Positions 1 through 7,576 of a stretch of 64,000 nt of DNA are shown one piece after another (the first letter of the stretch is position 1; the number at the start of each line of letters is the position of its first letter). Source of the DNA: Corynebacterium hansenii (lineage in GTDB: Bacteria > Actinomycetota > Actinomycetes > Mycobacteriales > Mycobacteriaceae); NCBI RefSeq assembly GCF_030408795.1, contig NZ_CP047211.1:2356001-2420000 (forward strand), given 5' to 3'. The notes beneath the pieces were generated by a model. That model saw nothing but the letters and a program-made list of their open reading frames with translations, had not been told where the DNA came from and did not search any database. A program made the translations under genes and the position numbers.

Positions 1-113
1 ACGGTTGCCCGTTGCCAGCGTTCGTACTCGGCAAGGTGCCGGCGGCAGCGCCCGAAGGACACCGCAAGCTCCGGGCACCCGGGCTCCGAGCAGACGGTCC
101 TCGCTCGGGCCAT
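1..113 (-). CDS. HNH endonuclease, N-terminal part (runs off left edge)
   Basis: The start codon at 113 overlaps the preceding stop in a TGATG. The visible 37 residues include a CSEPGCPELA stretch followed by GRCRRHLAEYERW. This Cys-x4-Cys ... Cys-x2-His pattern is the usual N-terminal zinc knuckle of phage HNH endonucleases, which in many actinophages sit just before the small terminase gene. The catalytic HNH part lies outside the window, so the family call rests on the N-terminus only. Confidence 0.6.
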   Translation of the reverse strand, partial: MARARTVCSEPGCPELAVSFGRCRRHLAEYERWQRAT

Positions 114-229
114 CAGCGCCCCGATCCCAGTGAAGGGTGGTGCAACGACAAACGCCGCGTGCCTCCCGTATCCGGGCAGCCGCGACGATCAAGCGCAGCG
201 TACCACACAACGTGGGCACCGCTGGTCAC
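113..229 (-). CDS. Small phage protein, 38 aa
   Basis: This is a GTG-initiated frame coupled at both ends: GTGA overlap with the stop of the HTH gene at 226 and TGATG overlap with the HNH gene at 113. It has no recognisable domain. The support is only that it fills the gap in an operon where every other junction is overlapped the same way. Confidence 0.4.
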   Translation of the reverse strand: MTSGAHVVWYAALDRRGCPDTGGTRRLSLHHPSLGSGR

Positions 230-891
230 AGCGCTGCACCATGATCGGTCGCGCGCGTCGCCGCAGTCCGCTCGTCCATGCCGCGCGCCCATTCAACGAC
301 CTCGGCAAGCCGGTACTTGCGGCCGCCGTCATCGTCGTGCCGTACGCCGATGGCGCCCTGCTCTCCCCATCTCCTGATGCTGCGGCGGGACACGCGGACG
401 CCCAACACTTCACAGGCCCTGGCCATCTCCAGCTCCGTGCCCCACTGCTCGGCGACGGGTGTGCGTGGTGGCGCATCCGGTGCAGCGGCCGGAGCCGGCG
501 GGTCAACCAGGTCGGCCACCTCGCGGGCGGACTGGGCGATATGTCCGGCGAGCTCACGAGCCCACGGCATCTCGCTGATGACCGGGAGCTGCGCATGCAG
601 GTGCGCGGCCACCACGTGCATCTCGTTGCCGCCCGGCGCGCCAACCCCGGCAGTGCTGGCCAGGCGCATGCACCACCGGGCCATGCGCACGCCGACGTCC
701 ATGCGCACCTGCATCACCCGCAGTACCGCCGGCGGGCGGGAGCCCGGGCGCTTGGCAGGGCGGCCAGCGTTCGTCCCGGAAGAGGGAGTCGTCGGCTCCA
801 GCATGTCGGCGAGCAACGGGCCCAGGACCTCCAGCGTGTGCAGGTCACGGCCCAGCATGTCCTGCTCGACTTCAGTCAAGTAGTTCTCCAT
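226..891 (-). CDS. Phage protein with C-terminal HTH
   Basis: A protein of 221 residues. The N-terminal half is helical and lacks a family signature. Residues of roughly 155-210 read like a MerR/excisionase-type winged helix: a segment ending SRRSIRRWGEQGAIGV is followed by a short acidic-glycine turn and KYRLAEVVEWARGM. A DNA-binding role in late replication or packaging control is inferred. The start overlaps the stop of the upstream HNH-repeat gene (TGATG), so the two are translationally coupled. Confidence 0.6.
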   Translation of the reverse strand: MENYLTEVEQDMLGRDLHTLEVLGPLLADMLEPTTPSSGTNAGRPAKRPGSRPPAVLRVMQVRMDVGVRMARWCMRLASTAGVGAPGGNEMHVVAAHLHAQLPVISEMPWARELAGHIAQSAREVADLVDPPAPAAAPDAPPRTPVAEQWGTELEMARACEVLGVRVSRRSIRRWGEQGAIGVRHDDDGGRKYRLAEVVEWARGMDERTAATRATDHGAAL

Positions 892-2243
892 CAGCGCCTG
901 CGCTTCCTTCTCGATCTCGAACCCCTGGTCTTCTTCCGGGAAGAGGGCATGCGGCGGCCAGGCTCTGCCCGGCCCTCCACAGGCCCAGCCCCACCCGACC
1001 CGACCCGGCCCGTCCCGGACAGTCCAGATCTGTCAGCCCTGCGATCTAGATCCGGGATAGATCCCAGATCTAGATCCGGAGGCGGCGGCGGATCATCCGG
1101 CGCCGCGGCCGCCGGCGGCGGTGGGGCAGGCCGCGGCAGCTGTGCATCGGTGGGCTTGTGCGTGCTCCCGCTGGCGGCGAGGTCGCTAGCCCTGGGGTGG
1201 ATACGGTCGGAGTGCTCGTGCGCCGGCTGGCTGCCGGGTCGATGCTGCATATGCGTGCTCCCGCTGGCGGCGGGGTCGCTAGCCCATTCGGGAATGGCGG
1301 CGACGTCGTCGTCCCATTCGGTGGTGGGCTTCGTGCTCCCGCTGGAGGCGAGGTCGCTGCCCTGGTGGTGGGCACCCGGCATGTGCGTGCTCCCGCTGGA
1401 GGCGAGGTCGCTAGCCGGGTGCGGCTGCTCTGCGTTCGCCGGCTGGCTGCCGGGTCGCGGTTGAATAGCGGTATCCGACTGGTTGCCGGGTCGCTCCGGG
1501 TTGCCCGGCTGGTTGCCGGGTCTCGGGTGCGCGAGGGGCAGCTGCTCCTGGCGCGGGTCTTCGTCCAGGGACAGGCCGAACATCTCGGCCCATCCCTTGC
1601 GCGCCCAGAAGGCGCGGGTGCTGTCGGTGTATCGGGGGCGGTTCGGGGCGGGCAGCAACCACAGCCCGGCCGATCCGTTGGCGTCGCCATCGTTACGCTT
1701 CGAGTTGCAGCTGCGGCACGCCACGACCATGTCGTCCGGGCCGAGATCATCGCCCCGGCGCAGGTGGTCGTAGGTCGCGCCACGGTTGCCTCGGCGGTCG
1801 GCCCACTCGACGGAGACGCCGCACCATCGGCAGCAATCGCCGTCGCGGTGCCGGACGTGCGCGATGAGTTCCTCGTCGCGGTTGTCGCGCTTGCGCTGAC
1901 GGTCGTTCTCGACCTGCCATGCCTCCTTGAAATCCACGAACTCCACGTCCTTGAGCAGCTTCCACTGCTCGACGTCGCCACCTTGGTCGATCCTCGTCAT
2001 CAGCCCGGCGCGTTCGCAGATGCCGATGAGGTGGGATGCGGTGGCGCGGTCGCCGAAGGCGGCCATGATGGCCTCGCCGAATCCGACGACGCCGTCGGTG
2101 AGGTGGCCGGCGGTGAGGGTGACCAGGCCCATGTAGAAGCCGTAGGCGGCCGGGGCGTAGACGGGGTGGATATCTCGGCGCGCGGCGATGGACAGCAGGC
2201 GGGGGTTGGTGAGCGCGTCGTCGCTGGACTTGACCCATGGCAT
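891..2243 (-). CDS. Phage replication-type protein with internal HNH and repetitive C-terminus
   Basis: A protein of 450 residues. The first 110 or so (MPWVKSSDDALTNPRLLSIA start, a GFGEAIMAAFGD segment, then WKLLKDVEFVDF) resemble the winged-helix N-terminus of phage replication-initiator proteins. Residues of roughly 120-190 form an HNH domain: CCRWCG, then YDHL, then VVACRSCNSKRND. After about residue 245 come low-complexity repeats: several RPG(N/S)QP units and four copies of a (G/A)SD(L/P)A(A/S)SGST unit, then a proline run and a very basic tail. The start overlaps the preceding small gene (TGATG). Replication or DNA processing is inferred; the fusion and the repeats are visible. Confidence 0.7.
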   Translation of the reverse strand: MPWVKSSDDALTNPRLLSIAARRDIHPVYAPAAYGFYMGLVTLTAGHLTDGVVGFGEAIMAAFGDRATASHLIGICERAGLMTRIDQGGDVEQWKLLKDVEFVDFKEAWQVENDRQRKRDNRDEELIAHVRHRDGDCCRWCGVSVEWADRRGNRGATYDHLRRGDDLGPDDMVVACRSCNSKRNDGDANGSAGLWLLPAPNRPRYTDSTRAFWARKGWAEMFGLSLDEDPRQEQLPLAHPRPGNQPGNPERPGNQSDTAIQPRPGSQPANAEQPHPASDLASSGSTHMPGAHHQGSDLASSGSTKPTTEWDDDVAAIPEWASDPAASGSTHMQHRPGSQPAHEHSDRIHPRASDLAASGSTHKPTDAQLPRPAPPPPAAAAPDDPPPPPDLDLGSIPDLDRRADRSGLSGTGRVGSGGAGPVEGRAEPGRRMPSSRKKTRGSRSRRKRRR

Positions 2244-2371
2244 CAGGCATCACTCCCGGAACGGGGCTGCCCGACGTGGTGTCGGTCTGCGTGCGGCGGC
2301 ATTGTGGTCTCCATCTGCTGGTCATCAAGCGCGGTCATCATCGGTGGGGCGTGGTCTAGGGGTCGCGGCAT
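2243..2371 (-). CDS. Small phage protein, 42 aa
   Basis: An ATG frame with an AGGAG about 11 nt upstream. Its stop overlaps the start of the HNH-repeat gene in a TGATG. The product is His/Pro/Met-rich and matches nothing I recognise. It could equally be a translational-coupling leader for the next gene. Confidence 0.4.
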   Translation of the reverse strand: MPRPLDHAPPMMTALDDQQMETTMPPHADRHHVGQPRSGSDA

Positions 2372-2385
2372 CGCATGGTGGTCTC

Positions 2386-2826
2386 CTATTCGTCGAGGGC
2401 CCGGTAGTCGGGGATCTCGGGCAGCGGGATTGAGCCGGACTCCCACTCGCGGCGCGTTGCGGCGATCGCGCAGGACTGGGCGACGGAGCAGACGTGCTCG
2501 GTGCCGTCTGGGTCTTCGACGACGATGCGGCGCTCCGTCCAGCCATCGGAGCCGCCAGCCGGCCAGTCTGGATTCCGGGGTACCGAGTAGGCTCGGACCA
2601 GGCGGCGCCACTGCACGGCGGTAGGCGCTGCCTGTGTCTCGGGGCGGCACCAGATCAACCGGCCCCACCATCGCGGGTCGTGCAGATGCCTGGTGCTCAA
2701 GCTGGCGGAGTAGTCGGGCTTGCGGAAGCCCTTGCCGTCGTCGGCGGGGACTTGCTCTCCGCAGTCGACGGCGGGCGCTGGCGAGATGAGCGTCCGCGGG
2801 ATGAGCTCCATCTGCGGCGCGCTCAT
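2386..2826 (-). CDS. Hypothetical phage protein
   Basis: A protein of 146 residues starting MSAPQMELIPRT; the start overlaps the stop of the WhiB-like gene by ATGA. It has a tryptophan-rich middle (DPRWWGRLIW) and a segment RRIVVEDPDGTEHVCSVAQS. No domain is recognised. The start was chosen for the 4-nt overlap typical of this operon. Confidence 0.6.
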   Translation of the reverse strand: MSAPQMELIPRTLISPAPAVDCGEQVPADDGKGFRKPDYSASLSTRHLHDPRWWGRLIWCRPETQAAPTAVQWRRLVRAYSVPRNPDWPAGGSDGWTERRIVVEDPDGTEHVCSVAQSCAIAATRREWESGSIPLPEIPDYRALDE

Positions 2827-3287
2827 GATGCGTCTCGCTTCCTGCGGCGCAGCGTCGGGAACTGGCCGATGGTGCCGGCCCGCTTGTGCCGGGCACTGCA
2901 GGACTGGCACAGGCCGCGACCCGCGTGGCGGGCGAGCAGTGTGCCGTCGTCTGCGAGTCGCTCATGGAGCGGGGCGTGGCTCAGCGTCATGGCGATGCCG
3001 CAGTCCCGACACGAGGGGACCTCCGGTGTGGTGACGCGCAGGCGGCGCCAGCGGCGGCCGGCGACGATGCCGTCGAGCGGTTCGCCATCCGCTTCCTTGT
3101 CCTGCAGGTACCGCGTGCAGGCGTCGAGAGCGGGACAGCGGCGGCAGCGGAGGATCGCGGTGCGGTGGCGGCGTGCCACCACGCGATGGTCCTCGCCCTC
3201 GTGCTGGGAGTCCCAGGCTTCCGGAGATGTGCGGCACGGTGCCGCGGCCATCGCAGCCTCCGGGGACATTCGTGGATGACGAGTCAT
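2823..3287 (-). CDS. WhiB-like phage regulator
   Basis: A protein of 154 residues. The segment ILRCRRCPALDACTRYL followed by DGIVAGRR matches the Cys-x2-Cys-x5-Cys core and the glycine turn of WhiB-like iron-sulphur regulators, found only in actinobacteria and their phages. A further Cys at residue 18 could be the fourth ligand, though it sits further away than usual. The C-terminal third has two more Cys-x2-Cys pairs (SCRDCG and LCQSC), which suggests an added zinc ribbon. Phage WhiB proteins are known to modulate host septation and superinfection; which applies here is not visible. Both ends overlap neighbouring genes by ATGA. Confidence 0.65.
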   Translation of the reverse strand: MTRHPRMSPEAAMAAAPCRTSPEAWDSQHEGEDHRVVARRHRTAILRCRRCPALDACTRYLQDKEADGEPLDGIVAGRRWRRLRVTTPEVPSCRDCGIAMTLSHAPLHERLADDGTLLARHAGRGLCQSCSARHKRAGTIGQFPTLRRRKRDAS

Positions 3288-3397
3288 GCCGCGTCACCTG
3301 CCCTGATGAGGGCGTCGCGCTTGCGGGCCCGCAGGCGGCGCAGAACCCCGAGGATCTGATTCGCGCCGGCGGCAGCATCAAGGACGAGTGCAGTCAT
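3284..3397 (-). CDS. Small phage protein, 37 aa
   Basis: The ATG overlaps the upstream stop (ATGA) and its own stop overlaps the WhiB-like start. The product begins MTALVLDAAAGANQILGVLRR and ends in an Arg/Lys-rich segment, a possible small amphipathic helix. Function unknown. Confidence 0.45.
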   Translation of the reverse strand: MTALVLDAAAGANQILGVLRRLRARKRDALIRAGDAA

Positions 3398-3978
3398 GGC
3401 ACGATCTCCCAGCTGACGTACTGGTAGGGGCCCGAAACGTCGGGGTGGTGGACGATGTACCAGGTTGTTGCGCGAGTAATCGTCGTAGTTTCCAGGCCTG
3501 TTCGGTTCGCGGCGAAGTCCTCGAAGCACTGCTCAGGGGTCTCGTCGCCCATGTCCACGTAGACGATGTGCGGAGCGCCGCGCTTCGGCTGCCAGTTCTT
3601 GACGACCATCACCGTGTTGCCCGGCGCGATTCGCACTCCGTCGTAGGTCCGATAGCGGTCGCGGGCCTCTTCCAGAACCGCGGCAGGGTCGAGGCCGGCT
3701 TCCCGGCACCTTTCCTCGTACTTGGTGGTGTCCTCGCCGGTTTGCACGGCGCGGATGTAGTGGCCCGCGCGGTAGTACTGCTTCGAGCACTTCTCGCCGT
3801 AGATGGGGTGCTCGCGGAAGGGGAATCCCGCGATGGTGCCGTCTTCGCCGAATCCGTGGTTGGACTGCAGCAGGAAGCCTGCGCGCTCGGTCATTCCGCA
3901 GATGGGGCAGGTCTGGGGCATCTGGTGCCAGGTCGGGGCTTCTTTCGGGTCGTCGAACAGCGACAGCTGGTCAAGCAT
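3394..3978 (-). CDS. Hypothetical phage protein with zinc-finger-like N-terminus
   Basis: A protein of 194 residues starting MLDQLSLFDD. A CPICGMTERAGF segment near residue 24 looks like half of a zinc ribbon, with another Cys near residue 64. The remainder shows no motif I can name. The start overlaps the upstream gene by 8 nt, and the stop overlaps the next small gene by ATGA. Confidence 0.6.
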   Translation of the reverse strand: MLDQLSLFDDPKEAPTWHQMPQTCPICGMTERAGFLLQSNHGFGEDGTIAGFPFREHPIYGEKCSKQYYRAGHYIRAVQTGEDTTKYEERCREAGLDPAAVLEEARDRYRTYDGVRIAPGNTVMVVKNWQPKRGAPHIVYVDMGDETPEQCFEDFAANRTGLETTTITRATTWYIVHHPDVSGPYQYVSWEIVP

Positions 3979-4171
3979 TGTCTGCCTCCTGGTGGATGGT
4001 CACCGGGCGGGAGAGGTCTACGCGGGCGAGGTCTCGGGTGTCGATTTCTACGTTCAGGACCGTGGCGTAGACGCGCCGGTATGCGCCGGCGCGGCCACGC
4101 TCAGTGATGGTGCGGGTCTCGGAGCCGACGATCACGCCGGCGATCATCTGGGCATCTGGGTCTCGGCTCAT
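3971..4171 (-). CDS. Hypothetical phage protein, 66 aa
   Basis: Starts MSRDPDAQMIAGVIVGSE, with the ATG overlapping the stop of the 43-residue gene upstream. The mix of beta-prone segments suggests a small beta-barrel, but no family is recognised. Confidence 0.55.
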   Translation of the reverse strand: MSRDPDAQMIAGVIVGSETRTITERGRAGAYRRVYATVLNVEIDTRDLARVDLSRPVTIHQEADNA

Positions 4172-4299
4172 TGGGTATCGCCGTCCCAGGTAAATCGAGG
4201 ATCCGGGCGGACAGTGCCTACGGCGGACTCCCACAGGCCGTCTTCCCGGCGGCGCCAGACGAAGCCGTAGACATCGATGCGGGTGCTCTTCTCGGTCAT
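4168..4299 (-). CDS. Small phage protein, 43 aa
   Basis: An ATG frame overlapping the stop of the upstream gene (ATGA); its own TGA overlaps the next ATG. The product reads MTEKSTRIDVYGFVWRRRED, then tryptophan/aspartate-rich residues. Overlap at both ends is the main evidence that it is real. Confidence 0.5.
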   Translation of the reverse strand: MTEKSTRIDVYGFVWRRREDGLWESAVGTVRPDPRFTWDGDTQ

Positions 4300-4625
4300 C
4301 GCTGCACCACTCCCCACTCGGCGAGGCGGATCTGCTCCGCTTCGTCCAGTGCTGCGCGCACCTCGGCTACGGATGCGCCCGGCTGAAGCTCATCGAGCGG
4401 GGCGCGGGCCGGTGAGCGGCGCACACCCTGGGCCATGCGGAGCCACATCAGGTCGGCCTCCGCGATCTGCCCGTTCTGCGCGGTGCGGGCGAGGACGGTG
4501 GCGGCGGCCGGAATGTCGCGGTAGCCGATGATCGGCAGCTGCATGATCGACCAGTCCGCGTCCTCGGGGGTCAGGCCGGCGGCGACGAGCATCGCCCACG
4601 GCGTGATGGCGTAGTTGGTGATCAT
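4296..4625 (-). CDS. Hypothetical phage protein, 109 aa
   Basis: Starts MITNYAITPWAMLVAAG, coupled by TGATG to the upstream gene. It is predominantly helical, with an acidic C-terminal helix around LDEAEQIRLAEWG. No family is recognised. Confidence 0.55.
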   Translation of the reverse strand: MITNYAITPWAMLVAAGLTPEDADWSIMQLPIIGYRDIPAAATVLARTAQNGQIAEADLMWLRMAQGVRRSPARAPLDELQPGASVAEVRAALDEAEQIRLAEWGVVQR

Positions 4626-4921
4626 CACTCCGCACCGTCCTCGACCGGGATGGACGGGGACACCAGACGCCGGACGATCTGCACGACGTCGGCGTCCTCC
4701 ATGACGCGGGTGGCCTCGCGCTGGGCGGCGGCGATGGTTTCGTGCCACGTCCACGGCTCCCACAGGGGCCGGCCCTGCTCGCCGTAGGCCACGCCGTACT
4801 CCGCGCGCATCTGCGCCTGGTCCTCGAGCACGGTGCGCAGCAGGTCGTGGGCCTCGTCGTTGCTCATGCCCTGCCACTGGTCCATTCGGGCCAGGGCGTC
4901 ATCGGCTTCCTGCGGGGTCAC
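4625..4921 (-). CDS. Hypothetical phage protein, 98 aa (GTG start)
   Basis: The GTG at 4921 overlaps the stop of the clamp-like gene (GTGA), which fixes the start; the open frame extends further upstream, but that part is a basic shadow of the clamp gene. The product starts VTPQEADDALARMDQWQGMS and is acidic and helical. Function unknown. Confidence 0.6.
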   Translation of the reverse strand: MTPQEADDALARMDQWQGMSNDEAHDLLRTVLEDQAQMRAEYGVAYGEQGRPLWEPWTWHETIAAAQREATRVMEDADVVQIVRRLVSPSIPVEDGAE

Positions 4922-5766
4922 GACAGGCCCCCGATCGGCTTGGCACTCACGACCCGCAGGGCTGGGCTCGATTCCTGGCCATGGCTCTCGACGTCGCCGG
5001 TGGCTCCGTCGACGATCGGGCCCGGCGGCGTGCCGTCCCCGTCGTCCTCGCCGTCGTTTTCGTCGGCGTCGTCGCGGCGGCACACCCACACGGCGGCGAA
5101 GTCGCCGGCACGCGCGAAGAACCGGCCCCCGATCTCCGTGGCCTCGAGGCGAAGCACCTCGCCCAGCGACGCCGCGGCTTTCATCAGCTCGGAGGCCTGC
5201 GTCGGCGTCATCTCCACGGCGGTATCCGCGAAACCAGGGCCGGCTTCATCGCCGTAACCATCGGCGGCGGCCATCGCCGCGTCGTGCATCTCTTCGACCT
5301 CCACGGCGACCTCGCGGATCGCCGCGAACACAGCGCCCTCCTTCTGCCGCCAGGACAGGGCCGGGCGGCGGGTGCGGTGCGTGCAGATCGGCAGCCCATA
5401 GAGCAGCTCGAGCTCCAGCGCATCAGCCGTGTGCGTCAGAAGTGCCTCGACCGGGTTGTCCTTCGACACCTTGTGACGGCAGATCTTCGCCAACTCGCGG
5501 GCCGTGGCCGGGGTGATCTCCACCGCGCCGGCCGAGATCGCATCGGCCTCGGGAACGATGCACGCCGCCATCGTCTGCGGATTGCGGGCGGTGACCACCA
5601 TCGCGCCGGTGTCGGACACCTCGATGCGCACCGTGTCGAACGTCGCCGATTCATCGCGGGCGTCGGCGATATGCGCCACCGACATCAGGGCGCGGGCCAG
5701 CTGCTCGGCCGGGGCCTGCGCCTGGATCCGTGAGATCGCGGACTTTGGCTCTTCAACAGCGCTCAT
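4918..5766 (-). CDS. Sliding-clamp-like phage protein
   Basis: A protein of 282 residues. Its repeated beta-strand/helix pattern resembles the DNA polymerase III beta-clamp fold seen in actinophage early regions. Examples are a helix QLARALMSVAHIA, strands around VRIEVSDTGAMVVTARN, helix TPATARELAKICRH, and a second module with TPTQASELMKAAASLGE. The C-terminal 50 residues are acidic and disordered-looking. A role as processivity factor or clamp decoy is inferred from this pattern alone; a tailored replication accessory protein of another fold is the alternative. The start overlaps the stop of a 52-residue gene (ATGA). Confidence 0.45.
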   Translation of the reverse strand: MSAVEEPKSAISRIQAQAPAEQLARALMSVAHIADARDESATFDTVRIEVSDTGAMVVTARNPQTMAACIVPEADAISAGAVEITPATARELAKICRHKVSKDNPVEALLTHTADALELELLYGLPICTHRTRRPALSWRQKEGAVFAAIREVAVEVEEMHDAAMAAADGYGDEAGPGFADTAVEMTPTQASELMKAAASLGEVLRLEATEIGGRFFARAGDFAAVWVCRRDDADENDGEDDGDGTPPGPIVDGATGDVESHGQESSPALRVVSAKPIGGLS

Positions 5767-5921
5767 TGTTGCGCCTCCTTCATTTCAATGGCCAGCTGGC
5801 CAGGGATTTCGTCGGGTTCGTGCTTCTTCGATTCGATCCAGCGGTGGATACCCGCGCGGCGCCCCGGCGGCAGGGACTCCCACCACCGCCACGCCTCTCG
5901 GTCGTCGTCCTCAGCGGTCAT
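5763..5921 (-). CDS. Small phage protein, 52 aa
   Basis: An ATG frame linked to both neighbours by 4-nt overlaps. The product is acidic at the start (MTAEDDDREAWRWWESLPPG) and ends in KEAQQ; tryptophan-rich. It is too short for a domain call. A purine-rich AAGGAGG near its own 3' end serves the next gene. Confidence 0.5.
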   Translation of the reverse strand: MTAEDDDREAWRWWESLPPGRRAGIHRWIESKKHEPDEIPGQLAIEMKEAQQ

Positions 5922-6283
5922 TCGCCCCTCCCCCGATGCCGACGGCGCGAGCCGCGCTTGGCCATCTCCAGGCGGATGCGCTCCGCCGGGTCCCGCCGGC
6001 GGCGGATGCGCTCGCGGTGCTCCGGCGGCATGCCGACGCCACTGTGCGGGCGGCGGGCGACGCAGGAGACCACGTGCGGGCGGAAGAGCAGCTCGCCGGC
6101 GGCGCGCCGCTCCTCGGCGTCATGGCGGCCCAGTACCTCGGCGCGGCCGGCGACCAGACGGACCACGCCCGCCGGATCACACGACGCATCGAGCGCAAGG
6201 CGTTTTCCCGTCGTGGTTTCGCGCCACATGATCGGGTCGCCGCAATCGCGGCAGTACGCCTCGTCCGGGCCGCGGGGTGCCAT
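5918..6283 (-). CDS. Zinc-binding-like phage protein, 121 aa
   Basis: Starts MAPRGPDEAYCRDCGDPIMW. The YCRDCGDPI segment looks like the first half of a zinc ribbon, with a GKRLALDASCDP segment after it. The C-terminus is strongly basic (RRRHRGRGE), suggesting nucleic-acid contact. It is coupled by TGATG to the 39-residue frame upstream. Confidence 0.55.
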   Translation of the reverse strand: MAPRGPDEAYCRDCGDPIMWRETTTGKRLALDASCDPAGVVRLVAGRAEVLGRHDAEERRAAGELLFRPHVVSCVARRPHSGVGMPPEHRERIRRRRDPAERIRLEMAKRGSRRRHRGRGE

Positions 6284-6402
6284 CAGCGCCACCGCCTCGG
6301 AACCAGCAGCCCCACGGTCTCGCGGACGGCGATCCACGCACACGCACGAATGCTCGGCCTCCGCGGCGCCTCGGCACGACGGCGAGTCGTCAGGATGGTC
6401 AC
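6283..6402 (-). CDS. Small basic phage protein, 39 aa
   Basis: The GTG at 6402 overlaps the stop of the small membrane-protein gene (GTGA), and the TGA overlaps the next ATG (TGATG). The product is basic with one hydrophobic patch (CAWIAVRETVGLLV). It closes an otherwise 115-nt hole in the operon, which is the main support. Confidence 0.4.
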   Translation of the reverse strand: MTILTTRRRAEAPRRPSIRACAWIAVRETVGLLVPRRWR

Positions 6403-6638
6403 GCGACCACCGCCAGCAGCACCAGCCACGCGATGGCCAGCACGGCGACGATCACACCGGTGACGATGGCCACGACGGTGGCGTCGCCCGTGATGCGGCG
6501 GCGCCGGCGATGCCGCGGACGCGGGCGGGGGCCGTAGGTGCGCGGCACCCGGTCGGCGTAGAGCATCCGGGCCGTCGACAACCACGTCGGGGTGACGGGG
6601 CCGTCTTCGGCGCGGCGGGACGAACGGTGGGTGGTCAT
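6399..6638 (-). CDS. Small phage membrane protein, 79 aa
   Basis: The N-terminal 50 residues are Arg-rich. The last 27 or so form a single strongly hydrophobic segment (VVAIVTGVIVAVLAIAWLVL). The basic side before the helix predicts an N-in orientation. No similarity I can name; small single-span proteins in phage early operons often act in superinfection exclusion, which is only a possibility here. Confidence 0.55.
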   Translation of the reverse strand: MTTHRSSRRAEDGPVTPTWLSTARMLYADRVPRTYGPRPRPRHRRRRRITGDATVVAIVTGVIVAVLAIAWLVLLAVVA

Positions 6639-6961
6639 CGTGTGGACTCCGAATCGTGGTCAATGGCGTCGGCCCAAGCGATGAAGTTCGCCAGGGCGGC
6701 GCGGGTTTTCTGGTCAGGCTGGTCATCAATCCAGGTGCGTAGGTCCGCCAGGGGCACGAAGCGGCCCATGCCAACCTGCGGGGGCCGCGGCAGAGTGGCC
6801 CGGCGGGGAATCACGAACGCGCGCGGCATGACGTCGCAGACGTCGCCGAGGTGAAGGGCGTCGACGCGGCGGGGCTCGGCGGCGGGGTCGACCCACGTCA
6901 CCATCACCAGGCGGCCGCCGGCGGCCGGATACCGCAGTCGCGCGAGGAGCTGGGTCGTCAT
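6635..6961 (-). CDS. Hypothetical phage protein, 108 aa
   Basis: Starts MTTQLLARLRYPAAGGRLVM; the start is fixed by ATGA overlap with the upstream membrane-protein gene. A helix near the C-terminus (KTRAALANFIAWADAID) is the only clear element. No family is recognised. Confidence 0.55.
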   Translation of the reverse strand: MTTQLLARLRYPAAGGRLVMVTWVDPAAEPRRVDALHLGDVCDVMPRAFVIPRRATLPRPPQVGMGRFVPLADLRTWIDDQPDQKTRAALANFIAWADAIDHDSESTR

Positions 6962-7272
6962 GGCACGACCTCTTCGATCCGGCGGGCGGTGCACCACAGC
7001 TCGCGGGCCGCCCACGTCCAACCCACAACGCCGACGCCCCAGAGCAGAGGCACAGCGTTGAGCGTCTCGGACGCGGTCACGGCGGTCTGCACCAGCGCGT
7101 GGACGGCCATCACGCCGGCGGAGACGGAAAGCAGCCGGCCGACGGTGGCGATGCGGTCGCGGGCATCCCACACCGCGCGGTACGCGCCGCGGTAGCGATT
7201 CGGGAAAAGCGCTTCGGCGAGCTCGTGCTCGGCGTCGAAGTCGACGGAGACCCAGTGCGGAAGATCAGGCAT
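6958..7272 (-). CDS. Phage membrane protein, 104 aa
   Basis: Starts MPDLPHWVSVDFDAEHELAE. There are two hydrophobic stretches, around residues 48-68 (VGRLLSVSAGVMAVHALVQ) and 74-90 (LNAVPLLWGVGVVGWTW), compatible with a two-span membrane protein. The start overlaps the redoxin gene by 8 nt. Function unknown. Confidence 0.55.
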   Translation of the reverse strand: MPDLPHWVSVDFDAEHELAEALFPNRYRGAYRAVWDARDRIATVGRLLSVSAGVMAVHALVQTAVTASETLNAVPLLWGVGVVGWTWAARELWCTARRIEEVVP

Positions 7273-7576
7273 TGTTGGCCGCCTTCCGGGCCAGGCCGAC
7301 GAACTCGGCAATGCGCTCGAAATCCATGCCGGACCACCACTCGGATGTGCCATCCGGGCGGACGCCAAGGACGACAGGCGCCTCGCGGAATCCGGCCTCC
7401 TCGGCGAAGGCGAGAATGCTGTCGTCGAGCGCCTTCACGGTGACCGGAACGTCGTGCCGGGTGAGCATGGCCTGGGTGCGGCGGCACTGCGGACAGTTCG
7501 GCGCCGTCCACATCACGACGGACATCGGCTCGGCCGTCGGCGGGCGAATGCCCCGCAGGTCTTGACGGAGTCCCAT
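7265..7576 (-). CDS. NrdH/glutaredoxin-like thiol redoxin
   Basis: A protein of 103 residues. The segment VVMWTAPNCPQCRRTQAML carries the Cys-x-x-Cys redox site of NrdH-type redoxins, preceded by the usual first beta-strand and followed by a redoxin-like APVVL cis-proline segment near residue 66. NrdH proteins donate electrons to class Ib ribonucleotide reductase; a phage copy would raise dNTP supply during replication. The N-terminus is about 15 residues longer than typical NrdH, so translation from a later start (MSVVMW) is possible. It overlaps the HTH gene by ATGA. Confidence 0.75.
   Translation of the reverse strand: MGLRQDLRGIRPPTAEPMSVVMWTAPNCPQCRRTQAMLTRHDVPVTVKALDDSILAFAEEAGFREAPVVLGVRPDGTSEWWSGMDFERIAEFVGLARKAANNA

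Noticed and set aside
130..1464. Long + strand open frame opposite the prophage HNH-repeat and HTH genes
   Set aside because: It is antisense to two coupled minus-strand genes, has no ribosome-binding site and no domain; high GC produces such frames throughout the window.
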